Below are positions 24,006 through 32,656 of a stretch of 38,502 nucleotides of DNA, one piece after another. The DNA comes from an uncultured Candidatus Melainabacteria bacterium (lineage in GTDB: Bacteria > Cyanobacteriota > Vampirovibrionia > Gastranaerophilales > Gastranaerophilaceae). A program made the position numbers and the translations under genes. The notes beneath the pieces are model-generated. The model did not search any database. It was not told the DNA's origin and worked only from the letters and a program-made list of their open reading frames with translations. Numbering within the stretch: the stretch's first letter is position 1; every line of letters starts with the position of its first letter. The stretch is from the NCBI GenBank assembly GCA_949398305.1, contig CASLVD010000011.1, positions 1 to 38,502 of the forward strand, read 5' to 3'.

Positions 24006-25707
24006 TATATTAAAAGCAGTAACTGTTTTGACTGTATTATCTTTGAGTTTACCGTCATATGGTTCGTTTTTGAAAGATATTCAGCCTGTTTCGCCTGTAG
24101 AAATAAAAAAAGAAGCAAAAATTGATATTAAAACTCCGAAATCAAAAATTGTGCGTGTCGGAATAGGTTCAACAAGCTTTTCCACATACGAATGGGATAA
24201 TACTGAAATCTACGGTACAGGTGAATTTGAGCTATATAACAACAAGACCTATATAAATACATACGACAGTTCAAATTCAATTAAAGTTTCAATGTCGGGA
24301 AAGATTTTTATCCTGAAAGATTCTGAAAATAAAGTAATAGCAAAGGTTTCAGGTCCTATTATTTTCAAAACAGATTTTGGCTATTTCGGAGTTCAGAACC
24401 TTAAACGGGCCGGCAAAGATGCCCTTTATCGCGGTCAAATAGAACTTGTACCTGCTGCAAAAGAAGGAAAATTTCATATAGTAAATGTTCTTGAAGTTGA
24501 AGAATACTTAAAAGGAGTTGTCCCAAATGAAATGCCTGTGCGTTTCGGTTTAGAAGCCTTAAAAGCCCAAAGTGTTGCTGCAAGAAACTATGTTCTATCG
24601 CCGCGGGTTAAAGCCAATCCGAATTATGATGTAGTAGATTCTGTCGCAAGTCAGGTTTATTTTGGTGCAAACACTGAAAAAGACTTATCAAACCAAGCAG
24701 TAAAAGAAACTACAGGGATTGTAGCACTTTACGGTTGGGATTTAATCCTTGCACAATATTCATCAACCGCAGGAGGATATACTGAATGTTTTTCAAATGC
24801 ATTTTCCGATCCTGTAACAAAAAAATTCCCGTCCGAATCAAAACCATATTTGACTGCAAAACCTGATTATGACACAACAGAACCATTGGATAATGAAAAA
24901 TCTGCTGCAAAATTCTATAAATCAAAACCGGCATCTTATGATGTAAAATCACCATATTTCCGCTGGGAAAGAGAATGGAACGGGCAGGAAATTCAAGATG
25001 CAGTACAAGCAAATATAGCAGCACAAAGCACAACAGGGTTTATAAAACCTGCAGTTGCAAAAGACGAAACTATCGGAATAATTAAAGAAATTAAAGTTCG
25101 AAAACGCGGAGATTCCGGCAAAATCATTGAACTTGAAATTATAACTGATGATAAAAATTACACAGTACAAAAAGAACTTGTTATAAGAAGGCTCTTCACT
25201 AATAAAGGTAAGGCTTTACCAAGTGCAAATGTAGTTTTTGAGCACGAATATAACCAAGACGGCGATTTAATTTATATTAAAGCTTACGGCGGCGGTTTCG
25301 GCCACGGTGTTGGTTTAAGCCAATACGGCGCCGGATTTATGGGAAGTGAACTCGGCCAAAGTTTTGACAAAATCCTAAAACATTACTATTCAGGAATTAC
25401 CCTTGCAACAGAACCTGTCGTACTATCAAATGAAAACAACAATATAATTCAACAATTTTATACAAAATCAGGAAAAGCCATTCTTGTTGCAGATAACAAA
25501 TATAAAGCAAAATGTATAAAAGCTTTAATTAATAACAACGAAACAGATATTGAACTTAACACCGCGCAAAGATATAATCAAATAGATTTATCAAAATATT
25601 TACAACGCGGAATGAATACGATAAAATTTTACTATCCTGAAATACAGGGCGGAATAAGAATTTATATAGAACCGGTTGGTGAAGATGACAGATACTGTAA
25701 TAACTAA
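23989..25707 (+). CDS. Secreted SpoIID/LytB-domain protein (peptidoglycan lytic type)
   Basis: 572 residues. A signal peptide (1-26, ending SLPSYG) is followed by a linker. The SpoIID domain (about 155-470) carries LEVEEYLKGVVPNEMP with the catalytic-type Glu181, ALKAQSVAARNYVL, YSSTAGGYTECF and GGGFGHGVGLSQYGA. SpoIID cleaves glycan strands in sporulating Firmicutes; non-sporulating relatives use the domain for septal or general wall turnover. The C-terminal 100 residues are a separate beta-rich region. It overlaps cysS by 17 bp and murJ by 23 bp, so three unrelated functions share one transcript, two of them concerned with the wall. Confidence 0.9.
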   Translation: MKLKVNILKAVTVLTVLSLSLPSYGSFLKDIQPVSPVEIKKEAKIDIKTPKSKIVRVGIGSTSFSTYEWDNTEIYGTGEFELYNNKTYINTYDSSNSIKVSMSGKIFILKDSENKVIAKVSGPIIFKTDFGYFGVQNLKRAGKDALYRGQIELVPAAKEGKFHIVNVLEVEEYLKGVVPNEMPVRFGLEALKAQSVAARNYVLSPRVKANPNYDVVDSVASQVYFGANTEKDLSNQAVKETTGIVALYGWDLILAQYSSTAGGYTECFSNAFSDPVTKKFPSESKPYLTAKPDYDTTEPLDNEKSAAKFYKSKPASYDVKSPYFRWEREWNGQEIQDAVQANIAAQSTTGFIKPAVAKDETIGIIKEIKVRKRGDSGKIIELEIITDDKNYTVQKELVIRRLFTNKGKALPSANVVFEHEYNQDGDLIYIKAYGGGFGHGVGLSQYGAGFMGSELGQSFDKILKHYYSGITLATEPVVLSNENNNIIQQFYTKSGKAILVADNKYKAKCIKALINNNETDIELNTAQRYNQIDLSKYLQRGMNTIKFYYPEIQGGIRIYIEPVGEDDRYCNN

Positions 25708-27289
25708 AGAAGATAAAACACCAGGTGTATTAAAAGCCGCATGGCTTATTGCAGTTGTAACAATTGTAAGTAAGCTTATCGGGTTTGTCCGTGATATTAT
25801 TATTGCCAATTATTATGGTGCATCATTAGTTTCTGATGCTTATTATTACGCATATCAAATCCCGTCACTTTCATTAATTTTACTTGGCGGAGTCGGCGGC
25901 CCGTTTCACAGTGCTACCGTTGCTATATTTTCAAAACTAATTCCAAACCTAAAAGATAAACCGAGCGAAGAAGTTAATAAGTTGTATTCAACCTTTATGA
26001 ACGCAACAATAATATTTTTCCTAATTCTTTCAGCAATAATATTTTTATTCCCGAAACAAATTATGGGATTGATTATATCAGGCGGTTCTGCTGAAATGAT
26101 AAACCTTGCAGCAGCTCATTTAAAAATTATGACACCGCTTCTTGTAATCGGAGGAATTGTCGGGATTTACTACGGAATTTTAATTATTTATAGACAGTTT
26201 ATGCTGCCTAATTTATCTCCGATAGTTATGAGCCTTGCTATAATCGGGGTTGTAATCGCAGTTCCAAATGACCAAAAGGGTTACGCACTTGCTATTGCAA
26301 CAACAATCGGGGCAGTGTTACAGCTTGTTATTCAATATCCGAACATCAGAAAACTAGGCTACCGACTGCGTCCGAACTTTGAATTTACAACAAACCCTTA
26401 TTTTAAAGAGATTTGCGAACTGCTTTTTCCTGCGGTTTTAAGTTCAACAGTTGGTCAGATTCACATTTATGTTGATATGTTTTTTACATCTTCAATTTCA
26501 GAAGGCGCGTGGACTGCTATCGGTTATGCAAACAGAATTTTTCAATTTCCTGTAGGGATTTTGGTTACGGCTTTTCTTGTACCGCTTTTTCCTATTTTTG
26601 CAAGACTTGTTGCGGATAAAGACTATGACGGCATAAGAAATTACTTTAATAAAGGTGTCGGAGTATTATTTTTCGGAGCGATACCGATTATTATAGGGAT
26701 TCTGGTTGTCGGAATGGACGCTGTAAGACTTGTTTTTGAACACGGTGTATTTGATTCAACTGCGACATTTATGGTTACGGAAGCTTTATGGTTTTTGTCT
26801 GTTTCAATTATTCCGTATGTATTTAGAGACTCAATTACAAGAGTTTATTATTCTTTTAATGATTCTGCAACTCCTTTTGTCGTAGCGTTTTCATCTATTG
26901 TTTTAAAATTATTCCTGAACTGGATTTTAATATCAAAAATGCACTTTGGAATCGGCGGAATCACACTTTCTACATCACTTGTAACCCTATTCAATGCTGT
27001 AGTTCTCGGGGTTCTGATTACAAAAAAATTAAATATGAATTATAAATCATTGTTCACAAACTTGTTAAAAATGATAATTTCAGGTATCATAACACTTGGA
27101 GTTTGTTTCATCTGCGCATCAGAAATCGACAAACTTCTGCACCTGCCTATGATTCCGTTTGAAATCATAAAAATCAGTTTAATAGCAATTATCTGTCTGG
27201 GTATATATATTCCGCTGAATTTATTATTTAAAATGGAATACGCCGGAGAATTGTTTAATAGATTAAGAGCAAAAATTTTAAGAAAATAA
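25685..27289 (+). CDS. murJ: Lipid II flippase MurJ
   Basis: 534 residues with about 14 membrane helices, MOP superfamily. The N-terminal pattern SKLIGFVRDIIIANYYGAS, with the conserved Arg-Asp, and the internal GILVTAFLVPLFPIFARL are MurJ/MviN hallmarks. It flips undecaprenyl-PP-MurNAc-pentapeptide-GlcNAc across the inner membrane. ATG 25685 is preferred over an in-frame TTG 9 bp upstream, since GGTGAAG stands just before it. Adjacent to a wall-cleaving SpoIID protein. Confidence 0.93.
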   Translation: MTDTVITKEDKTPGVLKAAWLIAVVTIVSKLIGFVRDIIIANYYGASLVSDAYYYAYQIPSLSLILLGGVGGPFHSATVAIFSKLIPNLKDKPSEEVNKLYSTFMNATIIFFLILSAIIFLFPKQIMGLIISGGSAEMINLAAAHLKIMTPLLVIGGIVGIYYGILIIYRQFMLPNLSPIVMSLAIIGVVIAVPNDQKGYALAIATTIGAVLQLVIQYPNIRKLGYRLRPNFEFTTNPYFKEICELLFPAVLSSTVGQIHIYVDMFFTSSISEGAWTAIGYANRIFQFPVGILVTAFLVPLFPIFARLVADKDYDGIRNYFNKGVGVLFFGAIPIIIGILVVGMDAVRLVFEHGVFDSTATFMVTEALWFLSVSIIPYVFRDSITRVYYSFNDSATPFVVAFSSIVLKLFLNWILISKMHFGIGGITLSTSLVTLFNAVVLGVLITKKLNMNYKSLFTNLLKMIISGIITLGVCFICASEIDKLLHLPMIPFEIIKISLIAIICLGIYIPLNLLFKMEYAGELFNRLRAKILRK

Positions 27290-27329
27290 GCTAATTTAAA
27301 AATCAAATAAGAAGAGTTAAGTTATACAT

Positions 27330-27686
27330 ATGAGATTACAAGTAGGACCAAGTATTGATAATAATAAAGTACGACTGGATTTTAGAAAAAGTCCGGCAAA
27401 GCCTGATAATATTCCAAGCTATGAAATAGAAAAATCAAAAGCAGATGAATTTGTAAAAAAATATAACTCTCAAGAGAAAAATTTAGTTATATTAACAATA
27501 ATTTCTGCTGCAGTTTGTGCAATACTCGGAATGTTTGCAAGTTCTCATAAAAATTCTTTTCTTAGAACAATCCTTGGACTTGCCGGCGGAACTGTTGTCG
27601 GCACAGGTATAGGTATCGGAATATCTTCTTACAAAAAAAATCATCTGATGGATGAATATAACGTAAACGAAGTTCCTAAAAATTAA
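27330..27686 (+). CDS. Small membrane protein with a glycine-zipper helix, unknown function
   Basis: 118 residues. A polar N-terminus of 50 residues with VRLDFRKSP is followed by two hydrophobic helices (about 53-70 and 80-100). The second is a glycine zipper (GLAGGTVVGTGIGIGIS) of the kind that packs helices in membranes. GAAGAG precedes the ATG. It follows murJ by 40 bp with no terminator and precedes another small membrane protein by 17 bp. The family is not recognised. Confidence 0.65.
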   Translation: MRLQVGPSIDNNKVRLDFRKSPAKPDNIPSYEIEKSKADEFVKKYNSQEKNLVILTIISAAVCAILGMFASSHKNSFLRTILGLAGGTVVGTGIGIGISSYKKNHLMDEYNVNEVPKN

Positions 27687-27703
27687 TAATTATCGGAGTA
27701 TGA

Positions 27704-28156
27704 ATGAAAGAGAAATTTAAACCTGTAACAGACGAAAGTCCTATGATGATTGTTTCGGGAATACTTGTGTTTTACGTATTGATTGCAGGATTTATTTTTT
27801 ATCTTTATTTATTACATAGAATCACACTTTTACCTTGTATTATAACCGTCTTGATTTTTACAGGAATATATTTTCCGAGATTTTTGATTATAAATAAACT
27901 CAAAAACAAAGATGATATAAAAATCCTTGATGATTCTATTTTGATAAATGGCTGTAGGATTCCATTTGCTGAAATAAAAGATTTTCGTACAGAAGACAAA
28001 AAACCTCAGGTCGTATTTTTTATGAACAATAAAATGGTTGTTTTCGCGCAAAGCAAATTCTACCTTCGTTTAGCTTACGGACAGATTGAATTTAATGCAA
28101 TAGGCACAGAAAAAATTAAGCTTTTAAAGGAATTTTTAAATAATATAATAAATTAA
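27704..28156 (+). CDS. Membrane protein with a PH/YcxB-like cytoplasmic domain
   Basis: 150 residues. Two membrane helices (about 16-37 and 44-64) are followed by a soluble domain (about 72-150) with the alternating pattern IKILDDSILINGCRIPFAEI. This resembles bacterial PH-like domains of the YcxB type, in which a strand pair reads 'v.dd.i.i.g..ipf.ei'. Function is unknown. CGGAG precedes the ATG. Its stop overlaps by 4 bp the convergent XRE gene. The domain call is tentative. Confidence 0.6.
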   Translation: MKEKFKPVTDESPMMIVSGILVFYVLIAGFIFYLYLLHRITLLPCIITVLIFTGIYFPRFLIINKLKNKDDIKILDDSILINGCRIPFAEIKDFRTEDKKPQVVFFMNNKMVVFAQSKFYLRLAYGQIEFNAIGTEKIKLLKEFLNNIIN

Positions 28157-28479
28157 TCTTCTAACATTAAAGTATCGCAAATATTTTTTATTATTTTCAC
28201 ATTTTTTAACGATGTATTTTGAAGATAAATATTTATATTATCAATCATTGCTTCTCTATTTGCCAATTCTTTTTTTTCAAAAACATTTCCGATATCAATA
28301 TTTAAAATTTTGAAGATTTTTTCAACAACAGATAAAGAAGGGTATGAAGTACCTGTTTCTATTCGGCTAATATATTTAGGGTCAACCCCGACCTTGCAAG
28401 CAAGTTCAGCTTGAGTAAGTTTTAGTAACTTACGATTTTTCTTCACCAAACTGCCTACAAGTTTTTTTATATCCTGCAT
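28153..28479 (-). CDS. XRE-family regulator, divergent from the hexapeptide transferase
   Basis: 108 residues. The HTH (about 8-68) contains LTQAELACKVGVDPKYISRIETGTSYPSLSVVEKIFKIL. The last 40 residues are a helical extension, perhaps for dimerisation. The next gene starts 141 bp away on the other strand, with an inverted repeat over its promoter (28525-28549) that this protein may bind. There is no ribosome binding site: TATAAT on the minus strand (28491 to 28486) ends 6 nt before the ATG, consistent with a leaderless message. Confidence 0.85.
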   Translation of the reverse strand: MQDIKKLVGSLVKKNRKLLKLTQAELACKVGVDPKYISRIETGTSYPSLSVVEKIFKILNIDIGNVFEKKELANREAMIDNINIYLQNTSLKNVKIIKNICDTLMLED

Positions 28480-28524
28480 TTTTTTATTATAAAAGATAAT
28501 TCAGGTTTTAAAAACCAACAATCT

Positions 28525-28565
28525 GTTAGAACTTCATTGACATTCTAACTATTTGTTAGATAATA
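28525..28565 (+). promoter_or_regulatory. Promoter with overlapping operator for the hexapeptide acyltransferase
   Basis: TTGACA (28537-28542), 16 bp, GATAAT (28559-28564) is a near-consensus promoter. GTTAGAA (28525-28531) and TTCTAAC (28543-28549) form a perfect inverted repeat astride the -35 box, and a third TTGTTAGA half-site (28554-28561) abuts the -10. Binding by a dimeric HTH protein here would block transcription. Confidence 0.75.
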
Positions 28566-28620
28566 TAACATATAGTTGGAATTTAAGAATAAAAGACAAA
28601 CATTTAGTAAGAAAAATATT

Positions 28621-29151
28621 ATGTTTAAGAAGCTGTACAGCAGTTTAAAAGTTACTGCAAATATTAGAAAAATCAGATATCATTTGTATAAAAGACGTTT
28701 AAAAGCATGCGGAAACAGAGTAATTTTTGCAATGGGGGTTAAGTTTTTCAACCCTAAGAATATTGTAATAGGAGAGAATGTCCGAATCGGCGCACGTTCA
28801 ATTTTATCAGGTCAGGGCGGTATAACTATAGGCAGTAATGTAAGCTTAGGCCCTGAGGTTATAATCTGGTCAGCTAATCATAATTATATGCAGCCCAAAG
28901 AACTGCCTTATGACAATGAATATATAAAACGACCTGTTATAATTGAAGATAATGTTTGGCTTGGAGCAAGATCTTCAATTGTTCCGGGAGTTAAAATTGA
29001 AGAAGGGGCAGTAATAGGACTTGGAGCAGTCGTTACAAGAGACGTTCCAAAATGCGCTGTTGTTGCCGGAAATCCTGCCAAAATTATAAAATACAGAAAC
29101 ATTGAAGCTTACGAAAAACTAAAATCAGAAAATTCCTTTCATAACGTATAG
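28621..29151 (+). CDS. Hexapeptide-repeat (left-handed beta-helix) O-acetyltransferase
   Basis: 176 residues from ATG 28621. The central part has repeated (I/V)GxxxxI turns (VIGENVRIGARSIL, ITIGSNVSLGP), the catalytic-type SANHNYM (the His of this family), and the standard end IEEGAVIGLGAVVTRDVPKCAVVAGNPAKIIKYR. This group acetylates sugars or antibiotics with acetyl-CoA; a surface glycan is the likely substrate. A TTG at 28576, 45 bp upstream, coincides with the predicted transcription start (about 28571) and is not used. Only a weak AGTAAGAA precedes the ATG. Confidence 0.88.
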   Translation: MFKKLYSSLKVTANIRKIRYHLYKRRLKACGNRVIFAMGVKFFNPKNIVIGENVRIGARSILSGQGGITIGSNVSLGPEVIIWSANHNYMQPKELPYDNEYIKRPVIIEDNVWLGARSSIVPGVKIEEGAVIGLGAVVTRDVPKCAVVAGNPAKIIKYRNIEAYEKLKSENSFHNV

Positions 29152-29167
29152 AAATTAAGCTTTTGAA

Positions 29168-29196
29168 GAAATTTTAAAATACTATCAAACAGTATT
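29168..29196 (-). terminator. Weak hairpin at the 3' end of comM
   Basis: On the minus strand AATACT-N7-AGTATT (29196-29178) overlaps the comM stop codon and is followed by TTAAAATTT. The stem has only 6 bp, mostly A-T, so termination would be weak. Confidence 0.3.
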
Positions 29197-30726
29197 ATCT
29201 AATATAGAACTTCCCTTATATTGAAGTGCCTGCATAAGATGAATTTGTGTAATATCTTTACTTGAATCCAAATCCGCAATTGTTCTTGCAAGTTTAAGGA
29301 TTCTGTCATAACGTCTTCCGGAAAGCTGATATTTCACTATCGCAACTTTTAACAATTCTTTTGATTTATCATCAAGTTTACAATACTTTTTAATCAAGTC
29401 TGTCGTAAGCTCTGAATTTGTTAAAATCGGTTCATTCTTATAACGTTCTATTTGCATTTGACGGGCTTTCACAACACGCTTTCTGATTGATGCGGAATCT
29501 TCTTCCGCGTCATTTGTCGACATAAGTTCAGCAGATGTTAACCTCGGAACTTCAATTTGAATATCAATTCTGTCTAATAACGGTCCTGAAAGTCTTGACT
29601 GATACCTGTTTATTTGGGAATCCGTACAGGTGCATTGTTTTTCTTTATCACCCAAAAATCCGCAAGGACAAGGGTTCATTGCTCCAAGAAGCATAAATTT
29701 TGCAGGATATTTTATTGAATGTTTAGCACGCGAAATAACAATTTCACCATCTTCTAACGGCTGACGCAAGACTTCTAAAACACTTCTTGGGAACTCAACC
29801 ATCTCATCTAAAAATAACACCCCGCGGTTTGCAAGCGTAATTTCACCGGGTTTTGGATTGCTTCCACCACCGATAATCCCATATGATGATGCAGTATGGT
29901 GAACAGCACGAAATGGCCGTTTCATCATCAAAGGTTCATCTGACGGTAAAAGCCCGCATATACTGTAGATTTTAGTAAGTTCCAAAGCTTCTGACAATTC
30001 AAGCGGCGGCAAAATTGACGGAAAACACTTTGCCATAAGAGTTTTACCTGAGCCGGGAGAACCTGTCATTAAAATATTATGTCCTCCTGCAGCTGCAATT
30101 TCCAGCGCTTTTTTAGCTTTTTGCTGACCTTTTACATCTTTAAAATCGAACGCGTAATCCTGACAAGATGCACGATTTAAATAATCCTTCACATCCACAA
30201 CTGTCGGCGGAATCTTAGTTTCTATAAAATGGTTTACAACATCTGTTAAATGTTTCGCGCCAAATACATTTACTTCTCCGTTTAATGCAGCTTCTTTTGC
30301 GTTAACATAAGGTACTATTACATTTTTTACACCTGCCTCTTTTAGCCCTAATACAAGCGGCAAAACCCCGTTTACTCCGCGCAAAGTTCCATCCAAAGAC
30401 AGTTCGCCTATAAAAGCATAATCTTTGGTTTTCTCAGAATCCATAACCTCTTCTTCTGTCAAAATTCCGACAGCAATCGGCAAATCAAAACTTGTCCCTG
30501 CTTTTTTCAAATCCGCTGGAGCAAGGTTTATTATAACTTTTTTAGACGGAAACGAATACCCCGAATTTTTTATTGCAGACTTTACCCTGTCACGAGCTTC
30601 GTTTACCGAAGCATCAGGCAAGCCGACAATAGCCATCCCAGGCAGTGAATTTGCCACATCCGTCTCAACCGAAACTTCGTATGCCGTAATTCCTATAACC
30701 GTTGCCGTTTTTACTGTATTAACCAT
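29185..30726 (-). CDS. comM: YifB/ComM-family Mg-chelatase-like AAA+ ATPase
   Basis: 513 residues, full length. An N-terminal ChlI domain (about 20-140: GLPDASVNEARDRVKSAI, GELSLDGTLRGVNG) is followed by an AAA+ core with Walker A GSPGSGKT (222-229) and a Walker B-type VLFLDEM. A Cys-rich insert NPCPCGFLGD...CTC and the C-terminal helix bundle follow. ComM is a helicase that drives branch migration during natural transformation; prepilin genes on both sides would fit a competence setting, though that link is inference. No ribosome binding site is seen: TATACT (30738 to 30733) ends 6 nt before the ATG. Confidence 0.93.
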   Translation of the reverse strand: MVNTVKTATVIGITAYEVSVETDVANSLPGMAIVGLPDASVNEARDRVKSAIKNSGYSFPSKKVIINLAPADLKKAGTSFDLPIAVGILTEEEVMDSEKTKDYAFIGELSLDGTLRGVNGVLPLVLGLKEAGVKNVIVPYVNAKEAALNGEVNVFGAKHLTDVVNHFIETKIPPTVVDVKDYLNRASCQDYAFDFKDVKGQQKAKKALEIAAAGGHNILMTGSPGSGKTLMAKCFPSILPPLELSEALELTKIYSICGLLPSDEPLMMKRPFRAVHHTASSYGIIGGGSNPKPGEITLANRGVLFLDEMVEFPRSVLEVLRQPLEDGEIVISRAKHSIKYPAKFMLLGAMNPCPCGFLGDKEKQCTCTDSQINRYQSRLSGPLLDRIDIQIEVPRLTSAELMSTNDAEEDSASIRKRVVKARQMQIERYKNEPILTNSELTTDLIKKYCKLDDKSKELLKVAIVKYQLSGRRYDRILKLARTIADLDSSKDITQIHLMQALQYKGSSILDNTV

Positions 30727-30754
30727 ATGGCTAGTATAGCATAATTACAATTAT

Positions 30755-30783
30755 TTGTCTTTTATGTTAAACCATGATAAAAT
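30755..30783 (+). promoter_or_regulatory. Promoter for the M16-like gene
   Basis: TTGTCT (30755-30760), 17 bp, TAAAAT (30778-30783) in the divergent spacer between comM and the M16 gene. A start near 30790 gives a leader of about 15 nt that just includes the GGAGAG ribosome binding site. Confidence 0.6.
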
Positions 30784-30804
30784 TAACCCGTGGAGAGACT
30801 AAAA

Positions 30805-32019
30805 ATGACTAAAGAAATTTCTAAATTAAAAAATAATATTGAATACATTTATAAACAAAACAAAAACACCCCGAGAATGGCATTATGCTTAAACTTTTCA
30901 ATAAATGAACCTGAAGAAAAACCGGGGATTTATTCGCTTGTATCAAGACTTTTACTTCAAGGTACAAAAAAATACAACAGCGAAGAACTTGCAAATGAAT
31001 TTGAAAAATATGCAATAGATTTTTCAAGCGACCTGTTCCCTAATTATCTTCGCTTAAACTTCCTTTGCCTTAACGAGGATTTTTCAAAAGCAATTGAATT
31101 AATGAATGAAGTCATTACGAATTCTACATTTGATGAAATTGAAAAAGAAAAACTTAAATTGAAAGGTGAAATCATAGCAGAATTAGACTCTCCGCGAGCA
31201 AAAGCAATGGATTCATACTGCAAAGCCATGTATGAAAACCACTACTACGGAAATTCAATGACAAAAATTCTGGAATCTCTTGATTCTATTACAAAAGATG
31301 ATGTTATTAAAGCTTATAACTTAATTCTCAACGACAGTAAAAAAGCTCTTGCAATTGTCGGAACACTTGATAAAAATGAAATTTTACCACAAATTGACGA
31401 AACTTTAGGTGAGCTTCCGCCGTCAATCGACAATAATTTCAATATAACTAAGCCTGAATTAAAAGAGAAAAAAGAAATTATAAACATTAAACCTGATCTT
31501 AATCAGGCACACATTATCAAAGGCTGGCCGGTTCAAACATACGGTGAGGAAGATTATCCGGCATTTATTCTTTTAAATATTATCCTTGGTGCAAGCGGCC
31601 TGTCTTCAAGACTATTCCTTGAACTTCGTGATAAAAAAGGTTTGGCATATGTTGTAAGAAGTTCTTATGAAACATATAAACTTATCGGTAACTTTATGAT
31701 TTATATCGCAACAGAACCTAAAAATATAGAAGTTTCACTCAAAGGATTTAACGAAGAAATAGAAAAAATCAAAACAATTCCGGTAGATGAAAAAGAACTT
31801 GAAGATGCTAAAAATAATCTTCTTGGCAAATATGCATTCCTTGATGAAACCAATATTCAACAAGCCTGCTCTTATTCAAAATACGGCGTTTTAGGTTTTG
31901 GCTTTGATTATGTTGATAAGATTAAAAAAATGGTTAAAAATGTTACATCAGAACAGATTCTAAACTGTGCTCAAAAATATTTTAATGACACATATGTTTT
32001 GTCAATAATCAAACCATAA
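30805..32019 (+). CDS. M16 (insulinase/pitrilysin) family protein lacking the zinc motif
   Basis: 404 residues with two M16 domains (about 10-200 and 215-404). Where active members have HxxEH in a GxxHFLEHMxFxGT context, this protein reads GIYSLVSRLLLQGT, so the zinc ligands are absent. The second domain keeps the LRDKKGLAYVVRSSY phrase used for substrate binding in the inactive half of M16B dimers. It therefore resembles the non-catalytic partner of a heterodimeric M16 peptidase, yet no catalytic partner gene adjoins it. There is no signal peptide. ATG 30805 is chosen because GGAGAG lies 7 bp before it; an upstream GTG (30790) is inside that site. Confidence 0.88.
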   Translation: MTKEISKLKNNIEYIYKQNKNTPRMALCLNFSINEPEEKPGIYSLVSRLLLQGTKKYNSEELANEFEKYAIDFSSDLFPNYLRLNFLCLNEDFSKAIELMNEVITNSTFDEIEKEKLKLKGEIIAELDSPRAKAMDSYCKAMYENHYYGNSMTKILESLDSITKDDVIKAYNLILNDSKKALAIVGTLDKNEILPQIDETLGELPPSIDNNFNITKPELKEKKEIINIKPDLNQAHIIKGWPVQTYGEEDYPAFILLNIILGASGLSSRLFLELRDKKGLAYVVRSSYETYKLIGNFMIYIATEPKNIEVSLKGFNEEIEKIKTIPVDEKELEDAKNNLLGKYAFLDETNIQQACSYSKYGVLGFGFDYVDKIKKMVKNVTSEQILNCAQKYFNDTYVLSIIKP

Positions 32020-32081
32020 CTTATCAGCTAATAGTTTTTTATTTTGTTTTTGGCAAAAATCCTTATTGAGAGGATTGTTGC

Positions 32082-32645
32082 GTGAAAAATAAAATTTGGA
32101 AATTAATATATTTTATTTATCTTATAATCCTCTCAGGATTTATGTTTCCCTGTACCGCATTAGAAAACGAAACAGCAACAGGATATATTCAAACCTCAAC
32201 TGATGACATAGAAACTATTTTCAGGAATAATATTCCGCTTCAAGATTCTGTAATCTACACACAAGTGCCGCGCGGACTTGTCGTAAGTTTAGACAGTCTG
32301 ATTTTTTTTGAAGAAGATAGTGATGAAATATCAGAATGCTCAAAATGCGTACTTGATATAATAGGTGATATTCTTTTGTTCATCGACAAACCCTGCATAA
32401 TCGAAAGTAATACCCCCAAAAACACCTATCAAAAAACCTGCTACCGCTCAGACTGGGAACTTACAATGGTTCGAGCTGAGAAAATAGCCGACTATCTTAT
32501 AAAAGTACGCAAAATCCCGCCTGAAAAAATTCGAGCAGCAGGATTTGGAGCAATGATGCCTTTTGATGACAATGTTTCATTTAAAGGAAATCTTAACCGA
32601 AGAATAGATTTTGTAATATTAAACCGGAATAACACTCCTCACTAA
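32082..32645 (+). CDS. Secreted protein with OmpA/MotB-like domain
   Basis: 187 residues. The signal peptide runs to about residue 27 (FPCTALE). The OmpA-like domain (about 68-185) shows the ordered motif DSLIFFEEDSDEI, then LTMVRAEKIADYLIKVRKIPPEKIRAAGFGAMMP and NRRIDFVIL, the peptidoglycan-binding pattern of the family. An unusual insert holds four Cys (SECSKCV, KPCI, KTCYR). The start is GTG at 32082 after GAGAGG. It would tether an envelope component to the wall. It converges on the 32657 gene with an 11-bp gap. Confidence 0.82.
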   Translation: MKNKIWKLIYFIYLIILSGFMFPCTALENETATGYIQTSTDDIETIFRNNIPLQDSVIYTQVPRGLVVSLDSLIFFEEDSDEISECSKCVLDIIGDILLFIDKPCIIESNTPKNTYQKTCYRSDWELTMVRAEKIADYLIKVRKIPPEKIRAAGFGAMMPFDDNVSFKGNLNRRIDFVILNRNNTPH

Positions 32646-32656
32646 ATCGTAATAAA

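Noticed and set aside
28576-28620. In-frame TTG upstream of the hexapeptide acyltransferase
   Set aside because: It coincides with the predicted transcription start, so no room for a ribosome binding site; ATG 28621 is used.
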